A stretch of 37,587 bases of DNA from Planctomycetota bacterium. Its GTDB lineage: Bacteria; Planctomycetota; UBA1135; GCA-002686595. The stretch is from positions 1-37,587 of the forward strand of contig JACKHS010000029.1 of assembly GCA_020638875.1 (NCBI GenBank). Direction: 5' to 3'. Shown here piece after piece: positions 17,322 to 25,726 of the stretch. Both the position numbers and the translations under genes were made by a program. A model generated the notes under the pieces. That model saw only the letters and a list, made by a program, of their open reading frames with translations. It had not been told where the DNA came from and did not search any database. Position 1 is the stretch's first letter. Every line of letters begins with the position of its first letter.

Positions 17322-18602
17322 CTAGCGGCGCGGCTGGCCCAGCACCTCGCGGCCGCCGAGGTACGGCCGCAGCGGCGCGGGAACGCGCACCGTGCCGTCC
17401 GCCTGCTGGTGGTTCTCGACCAGCGCGATGAGCATGCGCGTGCTCGCGGCGACCGTGTTGTTCAAGGTGTGGCAGAAGCGCACCTTGCCCTCGGCGTCGC
17501 GGTAGCGCAGGTTCAGGCGCCGCGCCTGGAACTCGTGGAAGCGCGACGCGGAGTGCGTCTCCCCGTAGGCGCCGCGGCCCGGCATCCAGGTCTCGATGTC
17601 GAACTTCTGGATCTGGGGCTGCCCCAGGTCGCCGCCGCAGACGTTGACCACGCGGTACGGCAGCTCGAGGCTCTGCAGCAGGTCCTCGGCGTTCTTCAGG
17701 ATCGCCAGGTGGTGGTCCAGGCTCAACGCGTCGTCGGCGCGATCGATGACGACCTGCTCGACCTTGAGGAACTGGTGCACGCGGTAGAGCCCGCGCGTGT
17801 CCTTGCCGTACGTGCCGGCCTCGCGCCGGTAGCACGAGGACAGGGCCACGAACTTCTTCGGCAGCTCGGCGAGGTCCAGGGTCTCCTGCTGGTGCAACGC
17901 GGTGATCGGGACCTCGGCGGTGCCGACCAGGCACAGGTCGTCGCGCTCGTCGCAGCGGTACGCCTGGTCCTCGCCGCCGGGGAAGTAGCCGGTCCCGACC
18001 ATCGTCTCGGTGCGCACCAGCGTCGGCACGGAGAGCGGCGTGAACCCGCGGCTCACCATCAGGTCGAGCGCGTAGCGCATGACCGCGCCCTCGAGCAGCG
18101 AGAGGTCGCCCTTGAGCACGTAGTTGCGCGACCCCGCCAGCTCGGCGCCGCGCTTGACGTCGAGCCAGTCGTGCAGCTCCCCGAGCGCGATGTGGTCGAG
18201 CGGCTCGAAGTCGAACGCCGTCGGCGTCCCCCACGTGCGCAGCTCGACGTTGTCGCCGTCGTCCACGCCTTCGGGGACGGCGTCGGCCGGGACGTTCGGC
18301 ACGAGCAGCATCAGGCGCCGCAGCTCCTGCTCCAGCTCGCCGAGCTTCGTCTCCCGCTCCTTGAGCTCGGCCTTGAAGGCCTGCTGGGCCGCGAGCAGCG
18401 CCGGGCGCTCCTCGGCGCTGGCCTGCCCGATGGCCTTGCTGGCCGTCTTCTGCTCGGAGCGCAGGCCGTCGACGACGACGCCCAGGTCGCGCCACTCCTG
18501 GTCCAACGCCAGGATCCGATCGACGTCGCAGGGGATGCGCTTCTTGGCGGCGCCGGCCTTCACCACGTCGGGGCAGGCCCGCAGGAACTTGATGTCGAGC
18601 AC
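17322..18602 (-). CDS. serS: Seryl-tRNA synthetase
   Basis: A 426-residue class II aminoacyl-tRNA synthetase that charges tRNA-Ser and tRNA-Sec. The N-terminal coiled-coil arm (about 30-100) holds the long variable arm of the tRNA. The catalytic core has the TAEVP serine-binding segment (228-232), motif 2 CYRREAGTYGKDTRGLYRVHQF (257-278) and motif 3 LNNTVAASTRMLIALVENHQ (380-399), ending with DGTVRVPAPLRPYLGG. The LNNT form of motif 3 resembles that of Thermus SerRS rather than the LNGSG of E. coli. It starts four bases after the stop of a large secreted protein gene, so it is probably co-transcribed with it. It converges with gspJ; the 47-base gap has only tiny stem-loops and no convincing terminator. 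Confidence 0.97.
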   Translation of the reverse strand: MLDIKFLRACPDVVKAGAAKKRIPCDVDRILALDQEWRDLGVVVDGLRSEQKTASKAIGQASAEERPALLAAQQAFKAELKERETKLGELEQELRRLMLLVPNVPADAVPEGVDDGDNVELRTWGTPTAFDFEPLDHIALGELHDWLDVKRGAELAGSRNYVLKGDLSLLEGAVMRYALDLMVSRGFTPLSVPTLVRTETMVGTGYFPGGEDQAYRCDERDDLCLVGTAEVPITALHQQETLDLAELPKKFVALSSCYRREAGTYGKDTRGLYRVHQFLKVEQVVIDRADDALSLDHHLAILKNAEDLLQSLELPYRVVNVCGGDLGQPQIQKFDIETWMPGRGAYGETHSASRFHEFQARRLNLRYRDAEGKVRFCHTLNNTVAASTRMLIALVENHQQADGTVRVPAPLRPYLGGREVLGQPRR

Positions 18603-18606
18603 GCAG

Positions 18607-20667
18607 TCACTCTCCCTTCCACTCGGAGTCGATCTTGCCGAAGAGCTTGTTCTTCTTCTCGGAGAGCTGGAGTTCCGAGCTCTCCACGTTGCCTTTCTTC
18701 TCGAGCACCAGGTCGAGCGGGAACCAGGCCGCGGCCCAGCCGTACTTCGTGAACTGGTCGTTCTCGGAGATCACGTCGGTCTTCTCGGGCTTCGAGCCCT
18801 TCTTCGCGCCCGCTTCGCGCCACGACACCTCGGGCCGCGGCACGCAGTTCCACGGGCGCTCGTAGCGCTCGCCGGCCGCGCCGACGATCACCACGCTGTT
18901 GCCCTTGAGCGTGATGCTGTGCTCGTCCTCTTCGAAGGTGAAGTCGAAGCTGAAGGGCGCGCCGAGCTCGACCGTGGTCGTCTTGCCCGCCGCGACGTCG
19001 TACTTGGGCGGCGAGTCGCCGGGCAGGATCAGCGTCTTGCACGTCTGCTGCTTCTTGCCCTTGCGCAGCTCGCCGAAGTAGAGCGTGTACTTGCCGACCG
19101 GCACGTCGGCGCCGTCGGTGACGTCGAAGTAGGAGTTCTCGTAGCGGCCCGCGCCGCGCAGCACGACCCAGGTCGGCTTGCCGCCCTTGAAGGCCACCTT
19201 GACCTTGCCGGTCTCGAGCGTCACCTCGGTCGCCTTGAGCGTCGTGCCCGGGCCCTGCGGCTCGAGCTGGTACCACTTGCCCTCGACCTGCAGGAACTCG
19301 CTGTACGGCACGGCGCGCTTGGCCTTGCCGATCAGCACGGAGTCCAGCTCGGGCTGGAGGTGCTTCGCGGAGGTGCCCACGTGCGCCCAGGTCAGCGGGT
19401 ACGAGCCGTACACGCCGTCCATGTTGTCGTCGAACACGCGCACCGGGACGCCGCCCAGGTCCCCCACCACGCTGGCCGCGGGCGCGAGGTACAGCGACAG
19501 CGACTCGTCGCTGGGCGCCATGTTCATCTGCACGCCCTGGTACATGTCGGACTGCGTGCCGATCATCGCCAGGAAGCCCCACTCGCGCTCCGCGTCGCCG
19601 GTGCCGAGCTTGAAGCGCACGGGCTCGAGGTTGCCCGTCATGGGCACGTTCACGTCGACCTTGTCGTCGCCGTCGAGATCGATGCCGACCGCCGCCGACG
19701 CCGTGCGCAGCGCCATCGGCGAGAGCTCGCCGAGCGAGGCGATCTTGGTCTTCGAGCCCTTCTTGCCGAAGCCGAGCGACGGCCACATGCCGTGCAGCTC
19801 GTCGATGTAGTAGCTGGGCCGCTCGTACTCCTCGAGCTTGTCCACCAGCTCGAAGCTCAACGTCGCGGTCAGCACGGCGCCGGTCGCGAGACTGCCGGCG
19901 GCCGGCGGTCCGCCCTCGGGCCCGGCCTCGCCGCCCTCCTCGCCGGAGGCCTTGTCGAAGCCCTGCCCCTTCAGCGACTCGTAGCGGTTCTTCGCCGCGA
20001 CGTAGCTCGCCTCGCGCAGGTCGATCTGCTTGAGCGACTCGGCCGCGTGCTTGCAGGACTCGCAGACCTTGTAGAGGTCCGCGTCCTCGCCGCGGTTGTT
20101 CTCCTCCCAGCAGTTCGAGCGCAGCAGCCAGCACTGCGCCGCGAAGTAGTGGTCGCCGAGCGTCGTGAACGCGTCGGCCAGACCCTCGAGCTCCAGCGAC
20201 AGCAGGCCGTAGACCTGCGCCTCCTTCTTCTCGACGTTGGCCCAGTACTTGGCGTTCGCCTGGTCGTAGCGCGACTTCAGCTTCGCGCGCTCGTCCTTCT
20301 CCGCCGGCGAGAGCAGGGCGAAGTACTTCTCCATGTTCTCGGCGAAGGACGTCTCCATCGCCGCCTTCCACGCGTTGCGCAGCGCGATCATGCGATCGGC
20401 CAGCTCGTCGGTGGGGTTGTTCGACAGCCCCTCGGCCGTCTCCATGATCCAGGAGACCGCCTCGGGGACGTTCTTCTTGACCAGCTTCTGCATCTCCGCG
20501 GCGGCGTTGAGCACCTGGGCCTTCTTGAAGGCCTCGCGGAAGACCGTGTGGCTGTCCTGGGCGCGGGCAGCGCCGAGGGGCGCGGCGCCGGCGAGCTCGA
20601 ACCCCGCGCCCAAGGAGGCGCCGAGGAGGGCGAGCCCGCACAGGGGGAGGATGAGGGGGCGTACCAT
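18607..20667 (-). CDS. Large secreted protein of unknown function, coupled to serS
   Basis: A 686-residue protein that I do not recognise. A signal peptide is clear (MVRPLILPLCGLALLGASLG, cleavage plausible near ARA-QDS at 37), so it is exported. Residues 40-240 are helical and charged, with several Cys (CWEENN, CESCKH). A Gly/Glu/Pro linker follows near 245-265, then a beta-rich part. Two calcium-loop-like segments are visible, DLDGDDKVD (about 329) and DDNMDGVYG (about 412), of the type that recurs in planctomycete secreted proteins. Later segments such as GKYTLYFGELRKGKKQQ and FDFTFEEDEHSITLKGN look like beta-sandwich strands. The stop lies four bases before serS and the gene is about 95 bases after the rhomboid gene, all on one strand. 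The ATG at 20667 is set by the signal peptide. Confidence 0.8.
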   Translation of the reverse strand: MVRPLILPLCGLALLGASLGAGFELAGAAPLGAARAQDSHTVFREAFKKAQVLNAAAEMQKLVKKNVPEAVSWIMETAEGLSNNPTDELADRMIALRNAWKAAMETSFAENMEKYFALLSPAEKDERAKLKSRYDQANAKYWANVEKKEAQVYGLLSLELEGLADAFTTLGDHYFAAQCWLLRSNCWEENNRGEDADLYKVCESCKHAAESLKQIDLREASYVAAKNRYESLKGQGFDKASGEEGGEAGPEGGPPAAGSLATGAVLTATLSFELVDKLEEYERPSYYIDELHGMWPSLGFGKKGSKTKIASLGELSPMALRTASAAVGIDLDGDDKVDVNVPMTGNLEPVRFKLGTGDAEREWGFLAMIGTQSDMYQGVQMNMAPSDESLSLYLAPAASVVGDLGGVPVRVFDDNMDGVYGSYPLTWAHVGTSAKHLQPELDSVLIGKAKRAVPYSEFLQVEGKWYQLEPQGPGTTLKATEVTLETGKVKVAFKGGKPTWVVLRGAGRYENSYFDVTDGADVPVGKYTLYFGELRKGKKQQTCKTLILPGDSPPKYDVAAGKTTTVELGAPFSFDFTFEEDEHSITLKGNSVVIVGAAGERYERPWNCVPRPEVSWREAGAKKGSKPEKTDVISENDQFTKYGWAAAWFPLDLVLEKKGNVESSELQLSEKKNKLFGKIDSEWKGE

Positions 20668-20762
20668 CGATACCGCGGGGGGAAGAGGGGCCGGGAGAGC
20701 CCGGAGTGTAGCGCGTGCGCCGAGCGCCGGCACGCCCGGGGCGGCCCGCGCCGGCGGCCGGG

Positions 20763-21620
20763 CTATTTGCGCTTCGAGACGCGCTCGAGGAAGTCGCGCT
20801 CGCGGCGGCTCAGGGAGCCGATGCCCTCGCGGTGGATCTTGTCGAGCAGCTTGTCCATGTCGAAGTCGTCCTGAACGCGCTGCGCCTCGCGGTGGACGGC
20901 CCGGCGCGCCTCCAGGCGCCCGATCCAGTCGCGCCGGATCCAGCCCGTGCGCACCATCACGAAGCCCGTCGCGGCGCCGCCGAGGTGCACCCAGTGCGCG
21001 ACGTGGTCCTGCACCCCGCCGAACAGCCCTTGCAGCGCCGACAGCGTGTCGAGCGCGACGATGACGATGGCGAGCACCTTGAGCGTGATCGGGATGAAGA
21101 GCAGGAACACGCGCGCGTTCGGCCGCATCGTCGCCGCCGCGACGACGACGCCGAGCACCGCGCCGGAGGCGCCGATCGCCAAGCCCTGCGACCCCGTGGC
21201 GGTCTCGACCAGCAGGTGCACGACGCCGCCGACGATCATCGCCAGCAGGTAGAAGACCAGGAAGCGCCGCCCGCCGAGCTCGCTCTCCAGCATGGTGCCG
21301 AAGAAGTAGAGCTGCAGCATGTTCCAGAGCACGTGCGTGAACTGCACGGTGTCGTGCAGGAACCCGTAGCTCACCAGCTGCCACAGCGGCACGAGCGGGA
21401 ACCACGCCAGCCACACGTCCGGCGAGAGCCCCAGCACGTGCAGCAGCGAGCCCCACGCGCTCGGCGTCGCCAGCGACAGGAAGAACGTCGCCAGGAAGAC
21501 GCCGAAGTTGATCAGCAGCAGCCGCTTCGTCATCGGCGTGAGCGGCGGCAGGCCGAGCTGGACCTGCTGCCGCCCGAAGCCGTCGTCGAAGCCGGGGCCG
21601 TCGAAGGAGGCGGGCGCCAC
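20763..21620 (-). CDS. Rhomboid-family intramembrane serine protease
   Basis: A 285-residue membrane protein with six or so hydrophobic segments. The catalytic Ser is in GASGAVLG (S152) and its partner His in HWVHLGGAATG (H212); the upstream HVLWNM (H96, N100) matches the oxyanion-side His/Asn of rhomboids. The family cleaves membrane proteins within or next to their transmembrane helix. A charged cytoplasmic tail (about 225-285) ends in RRERDFLERVSKRK, a pattern I have seen in rhomboid-family proteins of this size. The start is GTG at 21618-21620, 16 bases after the folD stop. It is near the end of the resB-ccsA-folD run. The substrate is unknown. Confidence 0.9.
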   Translation of the reverse strand: MAPASFDGPGFDDGFGRQQVQLGLPPLTPMTKRLLLINFGVFLATFFLSLATPSAWGSLLHVLGLSPDVWLAWFPLVPLWQLVSYGFLHDTVQFTHVLWNMLQLYFFGTMLESELGGRRFLVFYLLAMIVGGVVHLLVETATGSQGLAIGASGAVLGVVVAAATMRPNARVFLLFIPITLKVLAIVIVALDTLSALQGLFGGVQDHVAHWVHLGGAATGFVMVRTGWIRRDWIGRLEARRAVHREAQRVQDDFDMDKLLDKIHREGIGSLSRRERDFLERVSKRK

Positions 21621-21636
21621 GTCGTCTGCGCGCGGC

Positions 21637-22521
21637 TCAGCCCGCCGGCGCCAGGACCTCGGTGAGACCGGCCTGCCGCGCCGCGGCCAGCACGGTGTTC
21701 TTCAGCAGCATCGCGATGGTCATCGGGCCGATGCCGCCCGGCACGGGCGTGATGGCGCCGGCGCGCTCCGCCGCCGGCGCGAAGTCGACGTCGCCGACAA
21801 GCTTGCCGTCCTCGCCGCGGTTGATGCCCACGTCGAGCACGATCGCGCCGGGCCGGATCCACTCGCCGCGGATCAGGCGCGCGCGCCCGACGGCCGCGAT
21901 GAGCACGTCCGCGTCCCCCACGACCTTGCCGAGGTCGCGCGTGCGGCTGTGGCACACGGTCACCGTCGCGTTGCGCTCCAGCGCGAGCAGGGCCACCGGC
22001 TTGCCGACGAGCATCGACCGCCCGACGACGACCACGTGCCGGCCCTCGAGCTCGTAGCCGTGGCGGTCGAGCAGCTCGATGCAGCCGGCCGGCGTGCACG
22101 GCCGCAGCCCGCGCGCGCCCTGCACGAGGGCGGCGACGTTGCGCGGGTGCAGGCCGTCGACGTCCTTCTCGGGCGCGATGGTGCGCACCACCTCGTCGGC
22201 GTCGAGCCCGCTCGGCAGCGGGAGCTGCACGAGGATGCCGTGCACCGCGGGGTCCGCGTTCAGGCGCTCGACCTCGCTCAGCAGGTCGGCCTGTGAGGTC
22301 TCCGCCGCCAGCTTCAGCGTGCGCACCGCGATCCCGGCCTCCGAGGCCGCGCGGTCCTTGTTGCGCACGTAGACCTGGCTGGCGGGGTCGTCCCCCACCA
22401 GCACGACCGCGAGGCCGGGCTGCAGGCCGCGCTCCGCGAGGCGGGCCACGTCGGCCGCCACGCCCGCGCGCACGGCCTGCGCCGTGGCCTTGCCGTCGAG
22501 GAGGCGCGCGCCCTCGGTCAT
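21637..22521 (-). CDS. folD: Methylenetetrahydrofolate dehydrogenase/cyclohydrolase FolD
   Basis: A 294-residue bifunctional enzyme that interconverts 5,10-methylene-, methenyl- and 10-formyl-tetrahydrofolate with NADP. Catalytic Y51 and K55 are in YVRNKDRAASEAGI. HGILVQLPLPSGLD and PEKDVDGLHPRN are the two FolD signatures, and VVGRSMLVGKP is the NADP-binding loop. The C-terminal TPVPGGIGPMTIAMLLKNT is also diagnostic. It is full length and intact. The ATG overlaps the ccsA stop (ATGA at 22518-22521), so it is translated as part of the cytochrome-biogenesis run. A functional link to that run is not obvious; it supplies one-carbon units for purines and formyl-Met. Confidence 0.97.
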   Translation of the reverse strand: MTEGARLLDGKATAQAVRAGVAADVARLAERGLQPGLAVVLVGDDPASQVYVRNKDRAASEAGIAVRTLKLAAETSQADLLSEVERLNADPAVHGILVQLPLPSGLDADEVVRTIAPEKDVDGLHPRNVAALVQGARGLRPCTPAGCIELLDRHGYELEGRHVVVVGRSMLVGKPVALLALERNATVTVCHSRTRDLGKVVGDADVLIAAVGRARLIRGEWIRPGAIVLDVGINRGEDGKLVGDVDFAPAAERAGAITPVPGGIGPMTIAMLLKNTVLAAARQAGLTEVLAPAG

Positions 22522-24518
22522 GCCGCGACCTCCGCGGGGAGGTCCTGCCGACCTACGAGGTAGTGCACGAGCGAGATGCCCATGACGAGGAGCTCGACGA
22601 TCCAGAAGCCGGCGAGCAGCAACGCGACGCCGCTCGTGAAGCCGTAGCTGTGCAGCCCGACGTTCAGCAGGTTGACGCCCCACCAGGAGGCGGAGACCAC
22701 GGCACCCGTGGCCACGGCCATCACGGCCAGGCCGCGATCCTGGATGTACCCGCCCAGCCGCGCGTGGAGCACGATCAGCACCCACAGGCAGATGATGAGC
22801 GCGCCGTTCTCCTTGGGGTCCCAGCCCCAGAAGCGGCCCCACGAGTCGTTCGCCCACACACCGCCCATGATCGTGCCGAACATGGCGAAGAACAGGCAGA
22901 AGCAGAGCACGCCGTAGATCATGCGCGCCAGCGTGCGGAAGGCCTCCGGGTTGCGCCGGCCCATGCCGAAGAGCTGGCCGAAGATCCAGGCGTGCGCGAG
23001 CAAGCCCGCCACGAGGCCGCCCACGTAGCCGAGCGTCACGGTGGTCACGTGGATCGCGAGGTAGTAGTTCGTGTCGAGCACGGCGATGACCGAGGCCATC
23101 GTGTCGCCCGCGGAGGCGACCTCCTTCACCTCGTAGCGCCCCGCGAGGAACATCCCCGCGACGCCGAACAGCGAGGCCAGCGAGAGCGCGACGCGCAGGC
23201 GCGTCATCGCCTCGAGCGCCAGCAGCACGAACACCCCGCACGCGGTGACGAACAGGATCGTGTCGTACAGCGAGACCACCGGGGGCCGCTCACGGATGAT
23301 GCAGCGCAGGACGATGCCCGTCGCCACCATCAGGAAGCCGAGGATGCCGAAGCCCCAGGCGCCCCAGCGCGGCAGCTTCGCGGCCGGCAGCAGCCAGGTG
23401 CCGACGACGCACAGGAAGCCGACCAGGAACACGTACAGCGCCCGCCAGAAGAGGTCCAGGTCGTAGAGCCGGACCTCGAGCGGGATGTGCCCGTACTCAC
23501 CGCGCGCCTCGGCCTGCTCGCGCAGCGAGACGCGCAGCGCCTCGAGCTCGGCGGTGAAGGCCGCGGGGTCGGTCTTGGTGGCCTCGAGTCGCTCGAGGTG
23601 CGCCACGTCCTGGATCTGGCGGTCCATCTGCACGGCGCCGAACAGGCCCGCCTGCAGGACGTCGCCCGGAGTCCACCAGGTCTCCGTGTCCACGACGCCT
23701 TCGGGCGGCGGCAGCATCGTCACGCCGAACTTCGAGGTGTCGAGCACGAAGCCGAGCTGGCTGCTGAGCTCGCGCAGCGCGTCACCCTCGTCGCCGTCGA
23801 GCGCGCCCGAGGAGAAGATGCGCTGCAGCTCGCCGCCGTGCGCGAGCACTTGCGACAGGGTCGAGGGGCCCTCGCCGTAGACCTCGCGCAGCGCCTCCGA
23901 GCCGCCCGTCGCGTACTCGAGGCGCGCGAAGTCCATCGTCCCGAGCAGGCTCTCGAACGCCATCAGGTCGCTCGCGAGCTTGCGCGTCTGGCGCTGGACC
24001 TCGCTGAGCTGGCTGTTCTCCATGCCCGCCAGCTTGCGCGCCTCCTCGGCGAGCCGTTGACGGCCGGGCAGCAGCTCGTCGTAGCTGTACCAGTCGCGCT
24101 TCTTCTTGGGCTCGATGCCGATCAGCACCGGGACGCCGTCGGTCTGGATGCGGAAGCACGGGTACTCGCGCGCCTGCTCGGGGAAGAACAGCACGTCGAG
24201 CATCCACGCGCGGTGGTCGAGCTTCGAGCCGTCCGCGAGCTTGAGCGAGCGCTTGCCGTTGAAGGTCAGCAGCTTCAGACCCGCGAGCGAGTCCATCGGC
24301 TTGACGCGCCCGCCGTCCTGCACCGGCAGCTCGGCGAAGGCGTGCTTCGCCGCCTCGCTCCACGGTTCGGTGCGACGCACCACGGGACCGTGGTCGTGCC
24401 CGTCCCCCGGAGCGTGCGCGAAGCTCCCGTGCGGGGAAGCGCCCTGGGCGGCGGCCGTCGGCGCGAGGGCCGCGAGGCCCGCGATCATGGGGAGTACGAG
24501 TCGAGCGATCGTCTTCAC
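22518..24518 (-). CDS. ccsA: Cytochrome c biogenesis protein CcsA (System II), with long N-terminal extension
   Basis: A 666-residue protein. The last 300 residues form a polytopic CcsA/ResC domain with the haem-handling tryptophan-rich motif WANDSWGRFWGWDPKENGA (about 551-569) and flanking histidines in LAIHVTTVTLGY and GLHSYGF. CcsA and its partner CcsB/ResB carry haem across the membrane and ligate it to CxxCH sites of apocytochromes. The first 25 residues are a signal/anchor. A roughly 290-residue extracytoplasmic region follows, containing LPVQDGGRVKPMDSLAG; the GR-x-KP-DS block also occurs in long CcsA proteins of other Gram-negative phyla. The start is GTG, overlapping the resB stop (GTGA). 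Plain CcsA proteins are about 320 residues, so this is the extended form. Confidence 0.9.
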   Translation of the reverse strand: MKTIARLVLPMIAGLAALAPTAAAQGASPHGSFAHAPGDGHDHGPVVRRTEPWSEAAKHAFAELPVQDGGRVKPMDSLAGLKLLTFNGKRSLKLADGSKLDHRAWMLDVLFFPEQAREYPCFRIQTDGVPVLIGIEPKKKRDWYSYDELLPGRQRLAEEARKLAGMENSQLSEVQRQTRKLASDLMAFESLLGTMDFARLEYATGGSEALREVYGEGPSTLSQVLAHGGELQRIFSSGALDGDEGDALRELSSQLGFVLDTSKFGVTMLPPPEGVVDTETWWTPGDVLQAGLFGAVQMDRQIQDVAHLERLEATKTDPAAFTAELEALRVSLREQAEARGEYGHIPLEVRLYDLDLFWRALYVFLVGFLCVVGTWLLPAAKLPRWGAWGFGILGFLMVATGIVLRCIIRERPPVVSLYDTILFVTACGVFVLLALEAMTRLRVALSLASLFGVAGMFLAGRYEVKEVASAGDTMASVIAVLDTNYYLAIHVTTVTLGYVGGLVAGLLAHAWIFGQLFGMGRRNPEAFRTLARMIYGVLCFCLFFAMFGTIMGGVWANDSWGRFWGWDPKENGALIICLWVLIVLHARLGGYIQDRGLAVMAVATGAVVSASWWGVNLLNVGLHSYGFTSGVALLLAGFWIVELLVMGISLVHYLVGRQDLPAEVAA

Positions 24519-25726
24519 GCGGCACCTCCGGCGCGCGCGGCGCCCTGGCGGGTCATGCGGATGAGGAAGCGAAGCAGTTTCGAGCCGAAGTCGTAGGCCA
24601 TGCCGGCCGTGATCACCCACAGGGCGATCTCCGGCCACTTGTCCGAGGGGTTGCGCACCACGCTGAAGCCCGAGAAGAGCGGCTCACCGGGGCGCGCGTT
24701 CTGCGGTCCCCAGCTCGACTGGAAGAGCACCAGCCCTTCCGAGCGCAGCGGCTCGTTCATCTGGATCAGGATGCGCTCCTCGCCGTCGCCTTCGACCTTG
24801 TAGACGTAGGAGCGGTAGGACTTGGCCAGGCCCGTGCCGGGGTGGTCCTCCTTCTGGAAGTCGTCGAGGCGGATCTCGAACGGCATCGGGAAGCGCGTGT
24901 GCCGCAGCGCGACGGCCCACGTGTGTCCGCCCGCCTCGAGCGTCCAGGGCAGGCTCGGTCCGCCCCACAGGATCGACTCCTGCGCCTTTCCGTCGACGAG
25001 CGCGCGCGCGAACAGGCCGGCCGAGTTGGCCTCGGCCTGCTTCGCCGGCGAGCGCTCGAGCAGCGCGTAGCCGTCCACGACCGGGCTCGCGGCGGTCCAG
25101 TTGGGCCCCTTCGGCAACGGGTCGCAGTTGGGCAGGTAGTTCGAGAGCTCGAGCTCGAACGGCACGCCGGGGAGCGTGAAGGTGCGCTTGCGGCCGTCGA
25201 CGAGGTCGGTGAGGAACTGGTTGTCGACGACGGCCTCCTCGGCCGCACCGCCCGGCATGCCGTCGACGCGCCAGACCGCGACCTCCCAGTCGTAGTAGCT
25301 GGTGAAGTGCCCCGACTGCTCGCCCTCGAAGAGCTGCAGGTGCCCCTCGTCCGAGGAGCGCAGCTTGACCAGCGACGCGATCAGCAGGAAGGCGATGCCC
25401 AGGTGGATCACCAGCACGCCGAGCGTGCGCGCGCCGATCTGCAGGCGGACGAGGCCGCCCACGACGAGGTTCACCGCGAGCACGGACATCGCGAGCACCC
25501 CCGAAGGGGCGAACGGCACGGCGGTGTCGCCGAAGTGCATCCACAGGAACCACGAGTTGAAGTAGCGCTCCTGCGCCGCATAGAGCCCGTTCTCGCGCTG
25601 GTACAGCGTGCCGAAGATCGTCAGCAGGAACAGCACGAACAGGCACAGACAGGAGAGCCAGTAGGAGCCCAGCCCGTCCATCACGGCGCGCCCCAGCGAG
25701 CGCTGCTTCACGCTGTCGTCGCTCAT
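24515..25726 (-). CDS. resB: Cytochrome c biogenesis protein ResB/CcsB (System II)
   Basis: A 403-residue membrane protein with the ResB plan. The first helix is SYWLSCLCLFVLFLLTIFGTLY (about 21-42; ends trimmed here to its core), a second is near 75-95 and a third (LGVLVIHLGIAFLLIASLV) near 100-118. A large extracytoplasmic domain (about 120-365) follows, with a final helix near 378-395 (ALWVITAGMAYDF). The extracytoplasmic part contains GHFTSYYDWEVAVW and FPMPFEIRLDDFQKEDHPGT, as in ResB proteins of Bacteroidetes and other Gram-negatives. It pairs with the CcsA encoded next, forming the haem-transport and ligation complex. The ATG overlaps the preceding lipoprotein stop (ATGA) and its own stop overlaps ccsA (GTGA), so the three are tightly coupled. 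Confidence 0.86.
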   Translation of the reverse strand: MSDDSVKQRSLGRAVMDGLGSYWLSCLCLFVLFLLTIFGTLYQRENGLYAAQERYFNSWFLWMHFGDTAVPFAPSGVLAMSVLAVNLVVGGLVRLQIGARTLGVLVIHLGIAFLLIASLVKLRSSDEGHLQLFEGEQSGHFTSYYDWEVAVWRVDGMPGGAAEEAVVDNQFLTDLVDGRKRTFTLPGVPFELELSNYLPNCDPLPKGPNWTAASPVVDGYALLERSPAKQAEANSAGLFARALVDGKAQESILWGGPSLPWTLEAGGHTWAVALRHTRFPMPFEIRLDDFQKEDHPGTGLAKSYRSYVYKVEGDGEERILIQMNEPLRSEGLVLFQSSWGPQNARPGEPLFSGFSVVRNPSDKWPEIALWVITAGMAYDFGSKLLRFLIRMTRQGAARAGGAA

